A program made the position numbers and the translations under genes. From positions 1-44,700 of the forward strand of contig JARGOX010000032.1 of the NCBI GenBank assembly GCA_029233925.1: a stretch of 44,700 nucleotides of DNA. Direction: 5' to 3'. Numbering within the stretch: the stretch's first letter is position 1; each line of letters begins with the position of its first letter. The DNA is from Rhizobiaceae bacterium. GTDB lineage: Bacteria > Pseudomonadota > Alphaproteobacteria > Rhizobiales > Rhizobiaceae. This document shows positions 8,113 to 15,593 of this stretch, one piece after another. The notes under the pieces were generated by a model. It was not told where the DNA came from. It did not search any database and saw only the letters and a list, made by a program, of their open reading frames with translations.

Positions 8113-10149
8113 ATGGCTCACCCTGAACACCCCTTGTGGATAAAGTGCGGCACTCAATATTGGAACGAGATCCGACAGGCCACGTCCTTTTGGGCTGACC
8201 TTTCCGGGGCGGATCTTAGGGGAGTGGTTCTTCAAGGGGGCGACCTTAGAGGGGCAAACCTCAAAGGAGCCGATCTAATGGAAGCTGACCTTATGGAGGC
8301 GGACCTTAGAGAAGCGGATTTGATAAGAGCGGATCTTGGGGATGCCAATTTATCCAATGCTGACCTTGTGAGGGCTGACTTAAGAAATGCAAACCTAGCA
8401 GGTACGAATTTTGGAGGGGCAGACCTGCAGGAAGCAAACCTTGGAGGTGCGGACCTTACAGGGGCCGCGCTTGGACTAGCAAACTTTGGAAAGGCGGATC
8501 TTGGAAAGGCGAATCTAAGAGACGCAGTTCTTAAAGGAGCGAATTTTCATCAAGCCGATCTAAGTCGGGCTGATCTTACAGGGGCGAATCTGACCAAAGC
8601 CAACCTTAGAAGCAGTAACCTTAGAGGAGCCGATTTCACCGGGACAAATTTTAATGAAGCGGACCTTGGGGCAGCTGATGTTTCAAGTCTAAGGTCGGCT
8701 GGGCAGACAAGTAGTGCAGGTCGAACGAACTTTAGTTTCGCTAGTAAACTTGATCAGAGCCAACTCGAGAAAATGACGGGCGACACGGGCGTAATACTGC
8801 CTGCAGGTTTAGTGCATCCGGACACTTGGCCTAAGTGGGATGGCATTAAAACAAATGCGGCTTTTGTCAAAGAAATAGATTCTGTTGAACCGGGTTTGGA
8901 AATTGAGAGTCAAAAAACAGAAGCAAACACTGACGCGTTGCCGTTTGTATTTTTGTCTTACTCCAGCGCCGACCACGAAGTTGTTAAAGATATAAGAACT
9001 ATGCTGATTAGTCAGGGGATTGCGTGCTGGTGGGATCGGGATATCCAACCGGGTGGAATGTGGCGTGCCTCTATAGATGAAAGGCTCGATACTGCGTCTG
9101 TAATTTTGACGTTTTGGACAGAACAAAGCTGTCATTCGACCCCAGTTATAGAGGAGGCATCAAGGGCGCAGAAGAAGGAAAAACTTATTCACGCTCGGAT
9201 GGATGACACAAAACTTCCCTATGGCTTTTCTGAGACACAATATCAGGATTTGAGAACGTGGGACGGTTCAACTTCGCATGAAGGCATGCGTCGATTGATA
9301 CAAGCTATTCGAGATAAGCTCAATCCGCCAACACGTTCTGAGATAGAAAGACGTGTGATTGAAGGCGCCCCTGTTACAGCAATCAATCAAAATGGGAAAA
9401 TTGCTGCCAAAGATAGCCCACCGCAGGCGGTGCCTCCGGTTCAAAATCCAGAAGATTTGGAGCTACGATTGGCCGCGCAAACGATCTTGGCGGAGAAAGT
9501 CGTTGGGCAGTTGGACGGCACAAATTATTCTCACAATTTGTCCATAACAGTCTTTTTGTCAGTCCAACACTATCAAAAAACTGTCAAAATGCGTCCTGCA
9601 GCGTGGTACATTTTGAGTGATGCGACAAAAAGTATTCGGCACTGCACCTTGGAATTTTCTGACGAGCCTTGGCCTGGAACTACACTCCACGATGTTAAAC
9701 TGCTTTGCGATAACAATGACGACTTAAGGCCCCTTCTACAACCTGTGCAACCGTCAATAATTGGTCCCGATGCTCGACCTCTTACGCCGGCAATCAACCC
9801 CAAACATATTTCCGACGATGCGCTAAACAATGTAGTGGTCGCCGTTGATGAGATACTTACGGGGGAATCTACTGATGACGTTTTTGATGAAAGCGTCAAA
9901 GCTGCATTGAAACATTATAAAATTGAGATCTCGCTTGGCCAAAATACAAATGAAACTGGCGAAAGAGCGGTGCGTTCAAAATTACATCATCTGCGGCTGG
10001 GACTTGTAGGACTTGCAGGGGTTGTCGGTTCAATATCGATCAGCCTGACCTCCGGTGTAGCGAATAGTATGCTAACCTCGCCTAATGCCGCGCATACAAT
10101 ATTGAGTAATATAAAGTCTCTGTTTGGCAAATTGATCGCCTTTTTCTGA
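8113..10149 (+). CDS. pentapeptide-repeat/TIR-domain protein with C-terminal hydrophobic segment
   Basis: The 678-residue product has four parts. Residues 28-190 are about 32 uninterrupted pentapeptides of the A(D/N)LxX type, expected to fold as a right-handed quadrilateral beta-helix. Residues 277-402 are a TIR domain of the bacterial TIR_2-like type: 'FVFLSYSSADHEV', 'ACWWDRDIQPGGMWRASID', 'VILTFWTEQSC' and 'VIEEASRA'. E348 aligns with the catalytic glutamate of TIR NADases. Residues 403-600 match no family I know. Near residue 630 a hydrophobic stretch (LGLVGLAGVVGSISISL) could be a membrane segment. Codon use is more AT-rich than in neighbours, suggesting transfer. No partner gene is adjacent on the same strand within 190 bp. 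NAD+ cleavage on stimulus, as in anti-phage TIR proteins, is inference. Confidence 0.85.
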   Translation: MAHPEHPLWIKCGTQYWNEIRQATSFWADLSGADLRGVVLQGGDLRGANLKGADLMEADLMEADLREADLIRADLGDANLSNADLVRADLRNANLAGTNFGGADLQEANLGGADLTGAALGLANFGKADLGKANLRDAVLKGANFHQADLSRADLTGANLTKANLRSSNLRGADFTGTNFNEADLGAADVSSLRSAGQTSSAGRTNFSFASKLDQSQLEKMTGDTGVILPAGLVHPDTWPKWDGIKTNAAFVKEIDSVEPGLEIESQKTEANTDALPFVFLSYSSADHEVVKDIRTMLISQGIACWWDRDIQPGGMWRASIDERLDTASVILTFWTEQSCHSTPVIEEASRAQKKEKLIHARMDDTKLPYGFSETQYQDLRTWDGSTSHEGMRRLIQAIRDKLNPPTRSEIERRVIEGAPVTAINQNGKIAAKDSPPQAVPPVQNPEDLELRLAAQTILAEKVVGQLDGTNYSHNLSITVFLSVQHYQKTVKMRPAAWYILSDATKSIRHCTLEFSDEPWPGTTLHDVKLLCDNNDDLRPLLQPVQPSIIGPDARPLTPAINPKHISDDALNNVVVAVDEILTGESTDDVFDESVKAALKHYKIEISLGQNTNETGERAVRSKLHHLRLGLVGLAGVVGSISISLTSGVANSMLTSPNAAHTILSNIKSLFGKLIAFF

Positions 10150-10183
10150 CCTTAGGAAACTTTCTGGATATACACGCCGGTTT

Positions 10184-10202
10184 GTTTAGAATAATTCTAA
10201 AC
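10184..10202. promoter_or_regulatory. Irr-type iron control element (ICE box)
   Basis: GTTTAGAATAATTCTAAAC is a perfect palindrome of two 9-bp arms around one central A. It matches, as I recall it, the TTTAGAA...TTCTAAA consensus of Irr binding sites in Rhizobiales. It lies 140 bp upstream of the bfd-like gene in the bfd-bfr transcription unit. Irr is known to repress iron-storage genes when iron is scarce. The palindrome also ends the region downstream of the TIR gene and could form an RNA hairpin, but its AT-rich stem would be a weak terminator. Confidence 0.65.
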
Positions 10203-10342
10203 TGTTGTTATCATTGAGTTATTTCCATATTTCATTTGACATGCGTTCGATTCAGAGTCATTAAATCTATGGTGAATGAAACTCTGGACGCAGCGCCGCG
10301 CTGTTTGTCCCACAACTTTGCTTAGCTTTGCGGTTGGATAAA

Positions 10343-10654
10343 ATGATTACGTGTCACTGTAATATCATTACCGAAAAAGAGATCATCCAGGCGATCAATG
10401 TGATGCTGGATGAGGATTGCTGGCAATTGATTGTCCCGGTAAAGTTGTATCACGCTATGGAAAAGCGTGGAAAATGCTGTCGTTGTTTCCCCAATGTGGT
10501 AGACATTATCATCCGAACGACGGATGAGTACCACACGCGCTTCAACTGGCCGGAGGAGGATCGTATTCCTCATCGGCTGAAGTTACTCGAATTGCGCAAC
10601 CATTATGCAGGGGAATTTAATGAAGGGCGACAAAGCGGTCATAGAGCGGCTTAA
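10343..10654 (+). CDS. bfd: bacterioferritin-associated ferredoxin-like [2Fe-2S] protein
   Basis: This is a 103-residue protein with the Bfd/BFD-like [2Fe-2S] layout: C4-x-C6 ('[14 protein letters not shown]') and C45/C46-x-C48 in '[10 protein letters not shown]', giving a C-x-C plus C-x-x-C cluster set. Bfd donates electrons to bacterioferritin to release stored iron as Fe2+. The ATG at 10343 is preferred over the in-frame ATG at 10328 because the family starts a few residues before the first Cys. The tail beyond residue 60 is longer than in E. coli Bfd (64 residues) and has no clear match. The gene overlaps the start of bfr by 35 bp, so the two are cotranscribed. An Irr-type palindrome upstream suggests iron control. 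Confidence 0.82.
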   Translation: MITCHCNIITEKEIIQAINVMLDEDCWQLIVPVKLYHAMEKRGKCCRCFPNVVDIIIRTTDEYHTRFNWPEEDRIPHRLKLLELRNHYAGEFNEGRQSGHRAA

Positions 10655-11105
10655 CGAGGCCATTTTTCTGGAACTGGGTGCAGTCAATCAATATTGGTTG
10701 CATTATCGTCTGTTGGACGATTGGGGCTACAAGAAGCTCGCGCAGAAGGAAAAGGCCGAATCGATCGAGGAAATGCAGCATGCCGATCGCCTGATCGAGC
10801 GTGTCATTTTTCTGGGCGGTCATCCCAATCTTCAAAGCGTCGCACCCTTGCGCATCGGTCAGAACATCAAGGAAGTGCTGGAAGCCGATCTTGCCGGCGA
10901 GCAGGACGCATGCGCATCCTACAAGAAATCCTACGAGATCTGCCGGGATGCGGGTGACTATGTCACCATGGCGCTGTTCGAAGAATTGCTGACGGACGAG
11001 GAAGGCCATACCGACTTCCTGGAAACCCAGCTCGATTTGCTCAACAATATCGGCGAAAAGAACTACGGCCAGTTGAACGCCGCTCCGGCCGACGAAGCGG
11101 AATAG
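10620..11105 (+). CDS. bfr: bacterioferritin
   Basis: This is a 161-residue heme-containing ferritin that stores iron in a 24-subunit cytoplasmic shell. All ferroxidase ligands fall at the E. coli Bfr positions: E18, E51, H54, E94, E127 and H130, and the heme-axial M52 is present ('EEMQHAD'). The ATG at 10620 gives this exact numbering and has an AGGGG Shine-Dalgarno sequence 6 bases upstream. The five-codon extension to an earlier start is not needed. The C-terminus has a short Ala/Glu/Pro tail. The 35-bp overlap with the bfd gene supports coordinated expression. A strong terminator follows 26 bp after the stop. Confidence 0.96.
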   Translation: MKGDKAVIERLNEAIFLELGAVNQYWLHYRLLDDWGYKKLAQKEKAESIEEMQHADRLIERVIFLGGHPNLQSVAPLRIGQNIKEVLEADLAGEQDACASYKKSYEICRDAGDYVTMALFEELLTDEEGHTDFLETQLDLLNNIGEKNYGQLNAAPADEAE

Positions 11106-11130
11106 TCCTGCCCGACCGGATCTGGAACAG

Positions 11131-11160
11131 ACGGCCGGGATTTGTCCCGGCCGTTTCCCT
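11131..11160 (+). terminator. rho-independent terminator after bfr
   Basis: A perfect 10-bp GC-rich stem (ACGGCCGGGA / TCCCGGCCGT) closes a TTTG loop, followed by TTCCCT. It starts 26 bp after the bfr stop codon and ends the bfd-bfr transcript. The T tract is short. Confidence 0.8.
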
Positions 11161-11249
11161 ATGCGTCATGTCGTCGAATAGTACGCCATTTCGTCTATAG
11201 CGCCTCCAGCGGGTCCGCTCCAGCGATAAGCAACGCCATGCGGACGGGT

Positions 11250-11623
11250 TCAATTGTCCAGCAGCGGCTTGAGTTCATCGGGAATGTGACCCTCATTGAT
11301 CAGCCAGCGCCGGATCGTATAGGTGCGCCCGCCTTCGCTATGCATGGGATCGGCATCCGCATAGGCGCGCGCCTCTTCGAGTGAAGCGGCACGATAGATG
11401 ATCATGCCTTCACCCATCATCTCCTCACAGCTTTCATCCGACAGGGGGCCGGCAAAGACCAGCTTGTGGGCGTCCTGCATTTTCAGCTGGTAGGCCAGAT
11501 GGCGCGGCAGAATACCCTGCATAGCGTCCGGCGGCGCGATGGGCGTGGTGCGCACAACAAAAATTCCGCGGCAAGCGAACTGCGCGCCCGCGATTGTTCA
11601 ACATAGTCAATCCATTTGGGCAT
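11250..11623 (-). pseudogene. YciI-family protein, interrupted by a -1 frameshift
   Basis: Two frames together encode one YciI-like protein of about 124 residues. The first begins at the ATG at 11621-11623 after a GAGGAGGA Shine-Dalgarno sequence and reads MPKWIDYVEQSRARSSLAAEF. The second continues 'VVRTTPIAPPDAMQG...' to 'PDELKPLLDN'. They join at a run of five A on the + strand (11559-11563); one more base would restore the frame as E-F-F-V-V-R. YciI proteins have a dimeric alpha-beta barrel like muconolactone isomerase, and the family includes the TftG dechlorinase of the hydroxyquinol pathway. It is divergent from the ring-cleavage operon, so a role in that pathway is plausible. The shift could be a true mutation or a homopolymer sequencing error. 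Confidence 0.8.
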
Positions 11624-11667
11624 CTCATTCTCCTCCTCGGTCAATACAAATAAAATATCGATAAAAA

Positions 11668-11697
11668 TTGACAATACAAGAAAATGTTGATTATTTT
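11668..11697 (+). promoter_or_regulatory. promoter of the FAH-TRAP-dioxygenase operon
   Basis: A consensus TTGACA at 11668-11673 and TATTTT at 11692-11697 are separated by 18 bp in the AT-rich 96-bp gap between the divergent YciI and FAH genes. The FAH ATG lies 22 bp downstream. An inverted GTCAAT...ATTGAC pair overlaps the -35 element and could bind a regulator, perhaps the GntR protein encoded at 19489. Confidence 0.5.
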
Positions 11698-11719
11698 GAT
11701 TCAAGCATGGAGGTTTGCA

Positions 11720-12616
11720 ATGCGTTTTATGGTGGCCCACGATGGGCAAAATGGCGGGCATGGTACCGCACTCTACGTTGTTGACGGCGGTGACGCCTTT
11801 CGTTTGACCGGTCAGGACGGATTTTCCGGCACGGATATTGCTGCGATCATCGAGGCTGACGAAAATCAGGTCGGCGCCCTGTGTGATGCTGCAAGATCCG
11901 GGACCAGCGTGCCCGTCGGTTCACTCACACCTGCATTGCCTCTCAACCGTTTCGGCAAGATCCTCTGCCTCGGTCTGAACTATGTCGATCACGTCAAGGA
12001 AGGCGGCTACGACATTCCGACCTATCCGGCCATGTTCATCCGCATGCCAAGCTCGATGCTGGCGGCCGGAGCCCCGATGGTCAAACCGGACTGCTCGGAC
12101 CGGCTGGACTACGAAGTAGAGCTGATGGTGGTGATCGGTAAGGGTGGTCGTCACATCAGCGAGGAAGCAGCGCTTGATCACGTCTTTGGTTACACGGTCT
12201 TCAACGACGGATCGATACGTGACTACCAGAGAAAAACCCACCAATGGACGCCTGGCAAGAATTTCGACGCCACCGGCGCACTGGGGCCGACAGTCGTGAC
12301 AGCCGATGAGTTGCCGTCTGGTGCGAGCGGGCTGAAAATCGAGTCGCGGCTCAATGGCACGGTGATGCAGACTGCCAAGACCTCCGACATGATGTGGCCG
12401 GTGGCCAAGACAATCGCAATCGTGTCGGAATTCGCGACGCTGGAACCCGGCGACATGATTGCCATGGGCACGCCACCTGGCGTCGGCCACGCGCGCACGC
12501 CGCCGGTCTTCATGTTTCCCGGCGACACCGTCGAGGTTGAAGTTGAAGGAATCGGAATCTGCACCAACCCGATCATCAGCGAACAGGACGCCGCAAAGGC
12601 AGGAGCCGGCAATTGA
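11720..12616 (+). CDS. fumarylacetoacetate hydrolase family protein
   Basis: This is a 298-residue protein of the FAH family, whose members hydrolyse C-C bonds of acylpyruvates or isomerise/decarboxylate ring-cleavage products. Metal-binding signatures are visible: 'LDYEVELMVVIGKGG' with the paired Glu, and 'VFNDGSIRDYQRKT' with Asp. 'LCLGLNYVDHVKEGG' and 'MGTPPGVGHART' are the usual family blocks. The ATG at 11720 is chosen because GGAGG lies 8 bases upstream; an upstream in-frame ATG at 11684 overlaps the promoter. It is the first gene of a tight operon with a RutE-like reductase, TRAP transporter and intradiol dioxygenase. Hydrolysis of a 2,4-dioxo acid made by ring cleavage is my inference. 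Confidence 0.88.
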   Translation: MRFMVAHDGQNGGHGTALYVVDGGDAFRLTGQDGFSGTDIAAIIEADENQVGALCDAARSGTSVPVGSLTPALPLNRFGKILCLGLNYVDHVKEGGYDIPTYPAMFIRMPSSMLAAGAPMVKPDCSDRLDYEVELMVVIGKGGRHISEEAALDHVFGYTVFNDGSIRDYQRKTHQWTPGKNFDATGALGPTVVTADELPSGASGLKIESRLNGTVMQTAKTSDMMWPVAKTIAIVSEFATLEPGDMIAMGTPPGVGHARTPPVFMFPGDTVEVEVEGIGICTNPIISEQDAAKAGAGN

Positions 12617-13293
12617 CAAAGCCGGCTTCCATAGCGCCAACAGGTGCGGAACTGGAAGAATTGCGCAGCCAGGCGCAGGACGAGATCCGTGCCTTGCGCC
12701 AGCGCGTTTCGCACCTGGGAGATGACGAGATCAAGCTGATCCTGTCGGGCGCCCGATCGCACTATGCCTGGACGGACAGGCCGGTCACCGAAGCACAATT
12801 GCGCGCCATCTATGACGTCGTCTCCATGGGCGCCACCAGCATGAACTGTTCGCCGGCGCGTTTCGTATTCGTGCGCACAAGCGAGGGGCGTGAGCGGCTG
12901 GCCAAATCGCTCAAACCCGCCAATTTGAGCAAGATGGCCTCGGCGCCGGTGACCGTTATCATTGCCCATGACCTGGATTTCTGGCGCGAACTTCCCTTTC
13001 TGTTTCCCCATGAGGATCGGCGTCCCCTGTTTGAAGGCAAGGCGGCCCATATCGAGAGCACCGCGTTTCGCAACGGAACGTTGCAGGGCGCTTACCTGAT
13101 GATCGCGGCGCGGGCTCTCGGCCTCGATGTGGGCGCCATGTCGGGCTTTTCCAACGCGATTGTCGATCAGGAGTTTTTTGAAGGCACCACCGTGCGGTCG
13201 AATTTTCTGTGCAATCTGGGGTACGCCGATGAGGCGGCGCTGTTTCAAAAGCTGCCGCGTTTCGCTTTTGAAGATGTTTGCAGTTTCGCCTGA
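12613..13293 (+). CDS. RutE/HadB-type nitroreductase family protein (malonic semialdehyde reductase-like)
   Basis: This is a 226-residue flavin nitroreductase-fold protein. It strongly resembles RutE-type malonic semialdehyde reductase through 'ARSHYAWTDRPVTEAQLRAIY', 'MGATSMNCSPARFVFV', 'TAFRNGTLQGAYLMIAARALG' and 'SNFLCNLGY'. RutE reduces malonic semialdehyde to 3-hydroxypropionate in pyrimidine catabolism, but no other rut gene is present here. The annotated start is a TTG at 12613 overlapping the FAH stop (TTGA), which implies translational coupling; a more internal start cannot be excluded. The neighbours suggest it handles a C3 semialdehyde or quinone-like intermediate of an aromatic pathway. 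Confidence 0.82.
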   Translation: MTKPASIAPTGAELEELRSQAQDEIRALRQRVSHLGDDEIKLILSGARSHYAWTDRPVTEAQLRAIYDVVSMGATSMNCSPARFVFVRTSEGRERLAKSLKPANLSKMASAPVTVIIAHDLDFWRELPFLFPHEDRRPLFEGKAAHIESTAFRNGTLQGAYLMIAARALGLDVGAMSGFSNAIVDQEFFEGTTVRSNFLCNLGYADEAALFQKLPRFAFEDVCSFA

Positions 13294-13304
13294 GGAGCAT
13301 CAGT

Positions 13305-13763
13305 ATGGCTATCAAGAACAAGACGGAAGTGACGATGCGGGCGGCAGCCACATGCCCAACACACGCGCGCGCCGACATCACCTTTCGCGATCTGACCTTT
13401 GCCATTGACGAGCCGAGCGAACGCGGCGGCGGCAATGCGGGGCCAACCCCGACAGAAACGGCGCTTGCCGCTCTGATCGGCTGCACAAATGTCATCGGTC
13501 ACAAATGCGCCGACAGGCTTGGCACTGATATCGGGCATCTCGACATCGCGGCAAAATGCATTTTTGACCGCCGCGGCGTGACGCTCGAAGAGGAAATCGA
13601 AATCCCGTTTCGCCGGATCGAACTGACGATCACATCCCACGGCAGCGCCTCACACGATGCATTGCAGCGCGTGGCGCAGGAGGTCGGCAAATATTGCCCG
13701 CTTTCAAAACTCTTCAAAGCGGCGGGAACAGAGATCGCAGAGATCTGGCAATTGGCGCCCTAG
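13305..13763 (+). CDS. OsmC family protein
   Basis: This is a 152-residue OsmC/Ohr-fold protein. The two redox cysteines are visible in 'LIGCTNVIGHKCADRLG' and in 'KYCPLSKLF', spaced as in the family. OsmC/Ohr proteins reduce organic hydroperoxides using these thiols; some divergent members have other thiol-dependent roles. The ATG at 13305 follows a GAGGAG Shine-Dalgarno sequence at 13292-13297 and lies 11 bp after the reductase gene. Its place inside the ring-cleavage operon suggests protection against peroxide or quinone by-products, or a dedicated thiol step. That is inference. Confidence 0.82.
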   Translation: MAIKNKTEVTMRAAATCPTHARADITFRDLTFAIDEPSERGGGNAGPTPTETALAALIGCTNVIGHKCADRLGTDIGHLDIAAKCIFDRRGVTLEEEIEIPFRRIELTITSHGSASHDALQRVAQEVGKYCPLSKLFKAAGTEIAEIWQLAP

Positions 13764-13817
13764 CGTCCATTGCCGACACCGGTCAACAGGAGGTTGGCCG
13801 TCACAAAGGAGGAAGAG

Positions 13818-14903
13818 ATGAGCAGATTATTACGCAGAACATTGCTGACAGCCGCGGCAGTGATGGGTGCCACCCTATGTGGTGCGGCCATGCCGGCCAA
13901 TGCCACCGAGACAATCAAGCTGATCGCCATTGACGGCTACCCGGACCGGTCCATGTGGGTCAAGGAGTTTTCCAACTTCTTCATTCCCCGCGTTGACGAG
14001 GAACTGGCCCGTACCGGCGATTACAAGATCGAATGGCAGCAGGCCTATGGCGGCCAGATCGTCAAGCCGCGCGGTGTTCTCGAAGGCATCAAGTTGGGGC
14101 TGGGCGATATCGGCATCGTCACCACGATTTTCCACAATTCGGCCCTGCCAAGCCAGGCCATATCGGCCGCAACCCCCATGGTATCCTCGGATGCGCGGGT
14201 GGTGGCAAAGGCTGTTGACGAGATTGCCAGGGAATTCCCGCAGATGCAGGCCGAGTTTGCAGCCGAGGGACAGGTTTACCTGGCGACTGGCGTCGTGCTT
14301 GACAGCTACGAGATCTTTTCCAAGGAACCGGTCAATTCGCTTGATGATCTGACCGGCCTGAAAATAGCCGGAGCGGGTTACAACCTGCGCTACCTCGAAG
14401 GCCTCAAGGATGTGGCGGGGGTACGCGGTGGTCTGCCGAATTTCTACAACATGGTGCAGACCGGCGTGGTGGAAGCTGCCATGCTGTGGCCGGAAGCGGC
14501 AATGACCTACAAGATCTATGAGGTCGCCCCGCATATGCTGAAGGTTGATCTGGGCGCCGTGAATACCAAGACGGTCACCGTCAACAAGGATGTCTGGGAC
14601 AAATTGCCCGACGCGGTCAAAAGCGTGCTGGAGACCGTTGCGGTGGAATATCGCGATCAGGTTGCCAATGTGGCCATGGACCGCGCGGCTTCATCCCTGG
14701 ATGCCTTCAAGGCAGCCGGCGGAACAGTCGTGGTGCTGCCGCAGGACCAGCGCGCTGCCTGGGCGGACGCCATGCCGAATATCGCCGAGGAGTGGGCCGC
14801 CGCGCTTGACAAGAAAGGCGCTCCCGGCACAGCCATGCTCGGCGCCTATATGGACAAGCTGAAAGCAGCCGGCGCCGAGCCGGTGCGTGACTGGACGAAA
14901 TAG
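13818..14903 (+). CDS. TRAP transporter substrate-binding protein (DctP family)
   Basis: This is a 361-residue periplasmic binding protein of a TRAP transporter. A Sec signal peptide is clear (SRLLRRT, then a hydrophobic stretch to 'AAMPANA|TETIKL'). The mature part has family blocks such as 'YGGQIVKPRGVLEGIKLGLGDIGIV', 'SLDDLTGLKIAGAG' and 'GVVEAAMLWPEAAMTYKIYEV'. The ATG at 13818 has a perfect AAGGAGGA Shine-Dalgarno sequence; the upstream in-frame ATG at 13770 has none. It is followed immediately by the small and large membrane subunits. The ligand is probably an organic (perhaps aromatic) acid consumed by the enclosing catabolic operon. Confidence 0.92.
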   Translation: MSRLLRRTLLTAAAVMGATLCGAAMPANATETIKLIAIDGYPDRSMWVKEFSNFFIPRVDEELARTGDYKIEWQQAYGGQIVKPRGVLEGIKLGLGDIGIVTTIFHNSALPSQAISAATPMVSSDARVVAKAVDEIAREFPQMQAEFAAEGQVYLATGVVLDSYEIFSKEPVNSLDDLTGLKIAGAGYNLRYLEGLKDVAGVRGGLPNFYNMVQTGVVEAAMLWPEAAMTYKIYEVAPHMLKVDLGAVNTKTVTVNKDVWDKLPDAVKSVLETVAVEYRDQVANVAMDRAASSLDAFKAAGGTVVVLPQDQRAAWADAMPNIAEEWAAALDKKGAPGTAMLGAYMDKLKAAGAEPVRDWTK

Positions 14904-14921
14904 GATAACGGGCGGCCTGTC

Positions 14922-15593
14922 ATGCACACAGAAAACGCAACATGGCGGGCCGTCCGAAGGCTCCCGGGCATCGTCAAGGCTTTGGCTATCGGCGCCAACG
15001 CCCTCGGCACCCTGACCGTTCTGTTTCTGGTTGTCATCATGAACATCGACGTGGTGGCGCGCGGGGTGTTCCATGCGCCCTTCCTGGGCGTTGTCGAGAT
15101 CGTCATCTTTTCGATGATCCTGATCGTCTTCCTGCAACTGCCCGATGTCGTGCGCGTCAACCGTCTGATGCGCTCCGACGGATTTCTCACGGTGATCGGC
15201 GGCAATTATCCGAAGGTCGCCAATCTGCTTTCAAGGGCAATTGATCTGCTGGCCTGCATCGTCATGGTGATGATCGCCTATGCAACCTTTCCTGAATTTG
15301 TCGAATCCTTTGAAACCTGCCACTATTTCACCCAGCCCGATTTTGGCCCCGCTCCGACCGGCAACCTGTGGGTCGATTTTCTCGAGGCCACGTCCCGTTG
15401 CCACTATTTCGGCACGCCGGGCGTCTTCACCGTGCCCTGGTGGCCGGCCAATGGCGCCATTACCGCCAGCGCGTCCGTCTGCGCCCTGTTGTTCCTGTTC
15501 AAGGTCATTTCCGGCCCCGATGACACAGTGGCCGAGACGGTTTCCATTGAGGTTGGCGGCATGACGCCCGACGCTGAGGAGGACCACAAATGA
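14922..15593 (+). CDS. TRAP transporter small permease subunit (DctQ family)
   Basis: This is a 223-residue inner-membrane protein with about four hydrophobic segments: 'ALGTLTVLFLVVIMNIDVVA', 'IVIFSMILIVFLQL', 'LLACIVMVMIAYATF' and 'ASVCALLFLFKVI'. The 'MNIDVVARGVFHAPFLGVVEI' block is diagnostic for DctQ. It is longer than usual because of a roughly 60-residue hydrophilic insert between the third and fourth segments. That insert has two near-identical 'CHYF' motifs ('ETCHYFTQPDF' and 'SRCHYFGTPGV'). It overlaps the large permease gene by 4 bp and follows the binding-protein gene by 18 bp. Confidence 0.9.
   Translation: MHTENATWRAVRRLPGIVKALAIGANALGTLTVLFLVVIMNIDVVARGVFHAPFLGVVEIVIFSMILIVFLQLPDVVRVNRLMRSDGFLTVIGGNYPKVANLLSRAIDLLACIVMVMIAYATFPEFVESFETCHYFTQPDFGPAPTGNLWVDFLEATSRCHYFGTPGVFTVPWWPANGAITASASVCALLFLFKVISGPDDTVAETVSIEVGGMTPDAEEDHK

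Noticed and set aside
8180-8690. Dense short repeats that could suggest a CRISPR or satellite array
   Set aside because: The period is 15 bp in coding frame and encodes A(D/N)LxX pentapeptides, so it is a protein repeat.
10184-10202. Terminator for the TIR gene
   Set aside because: The stem is AT-rich and followed by ACTGTTG instead of a T tract, while the sequence is a perfect match to the ICE pattern.
12613-13293. Part of a pyrimidine (rut) operon
   Set aside because: No rutA, B, C, D or F homologue is present; the neighbours are a transporter and a ring-cleavage enzyme.
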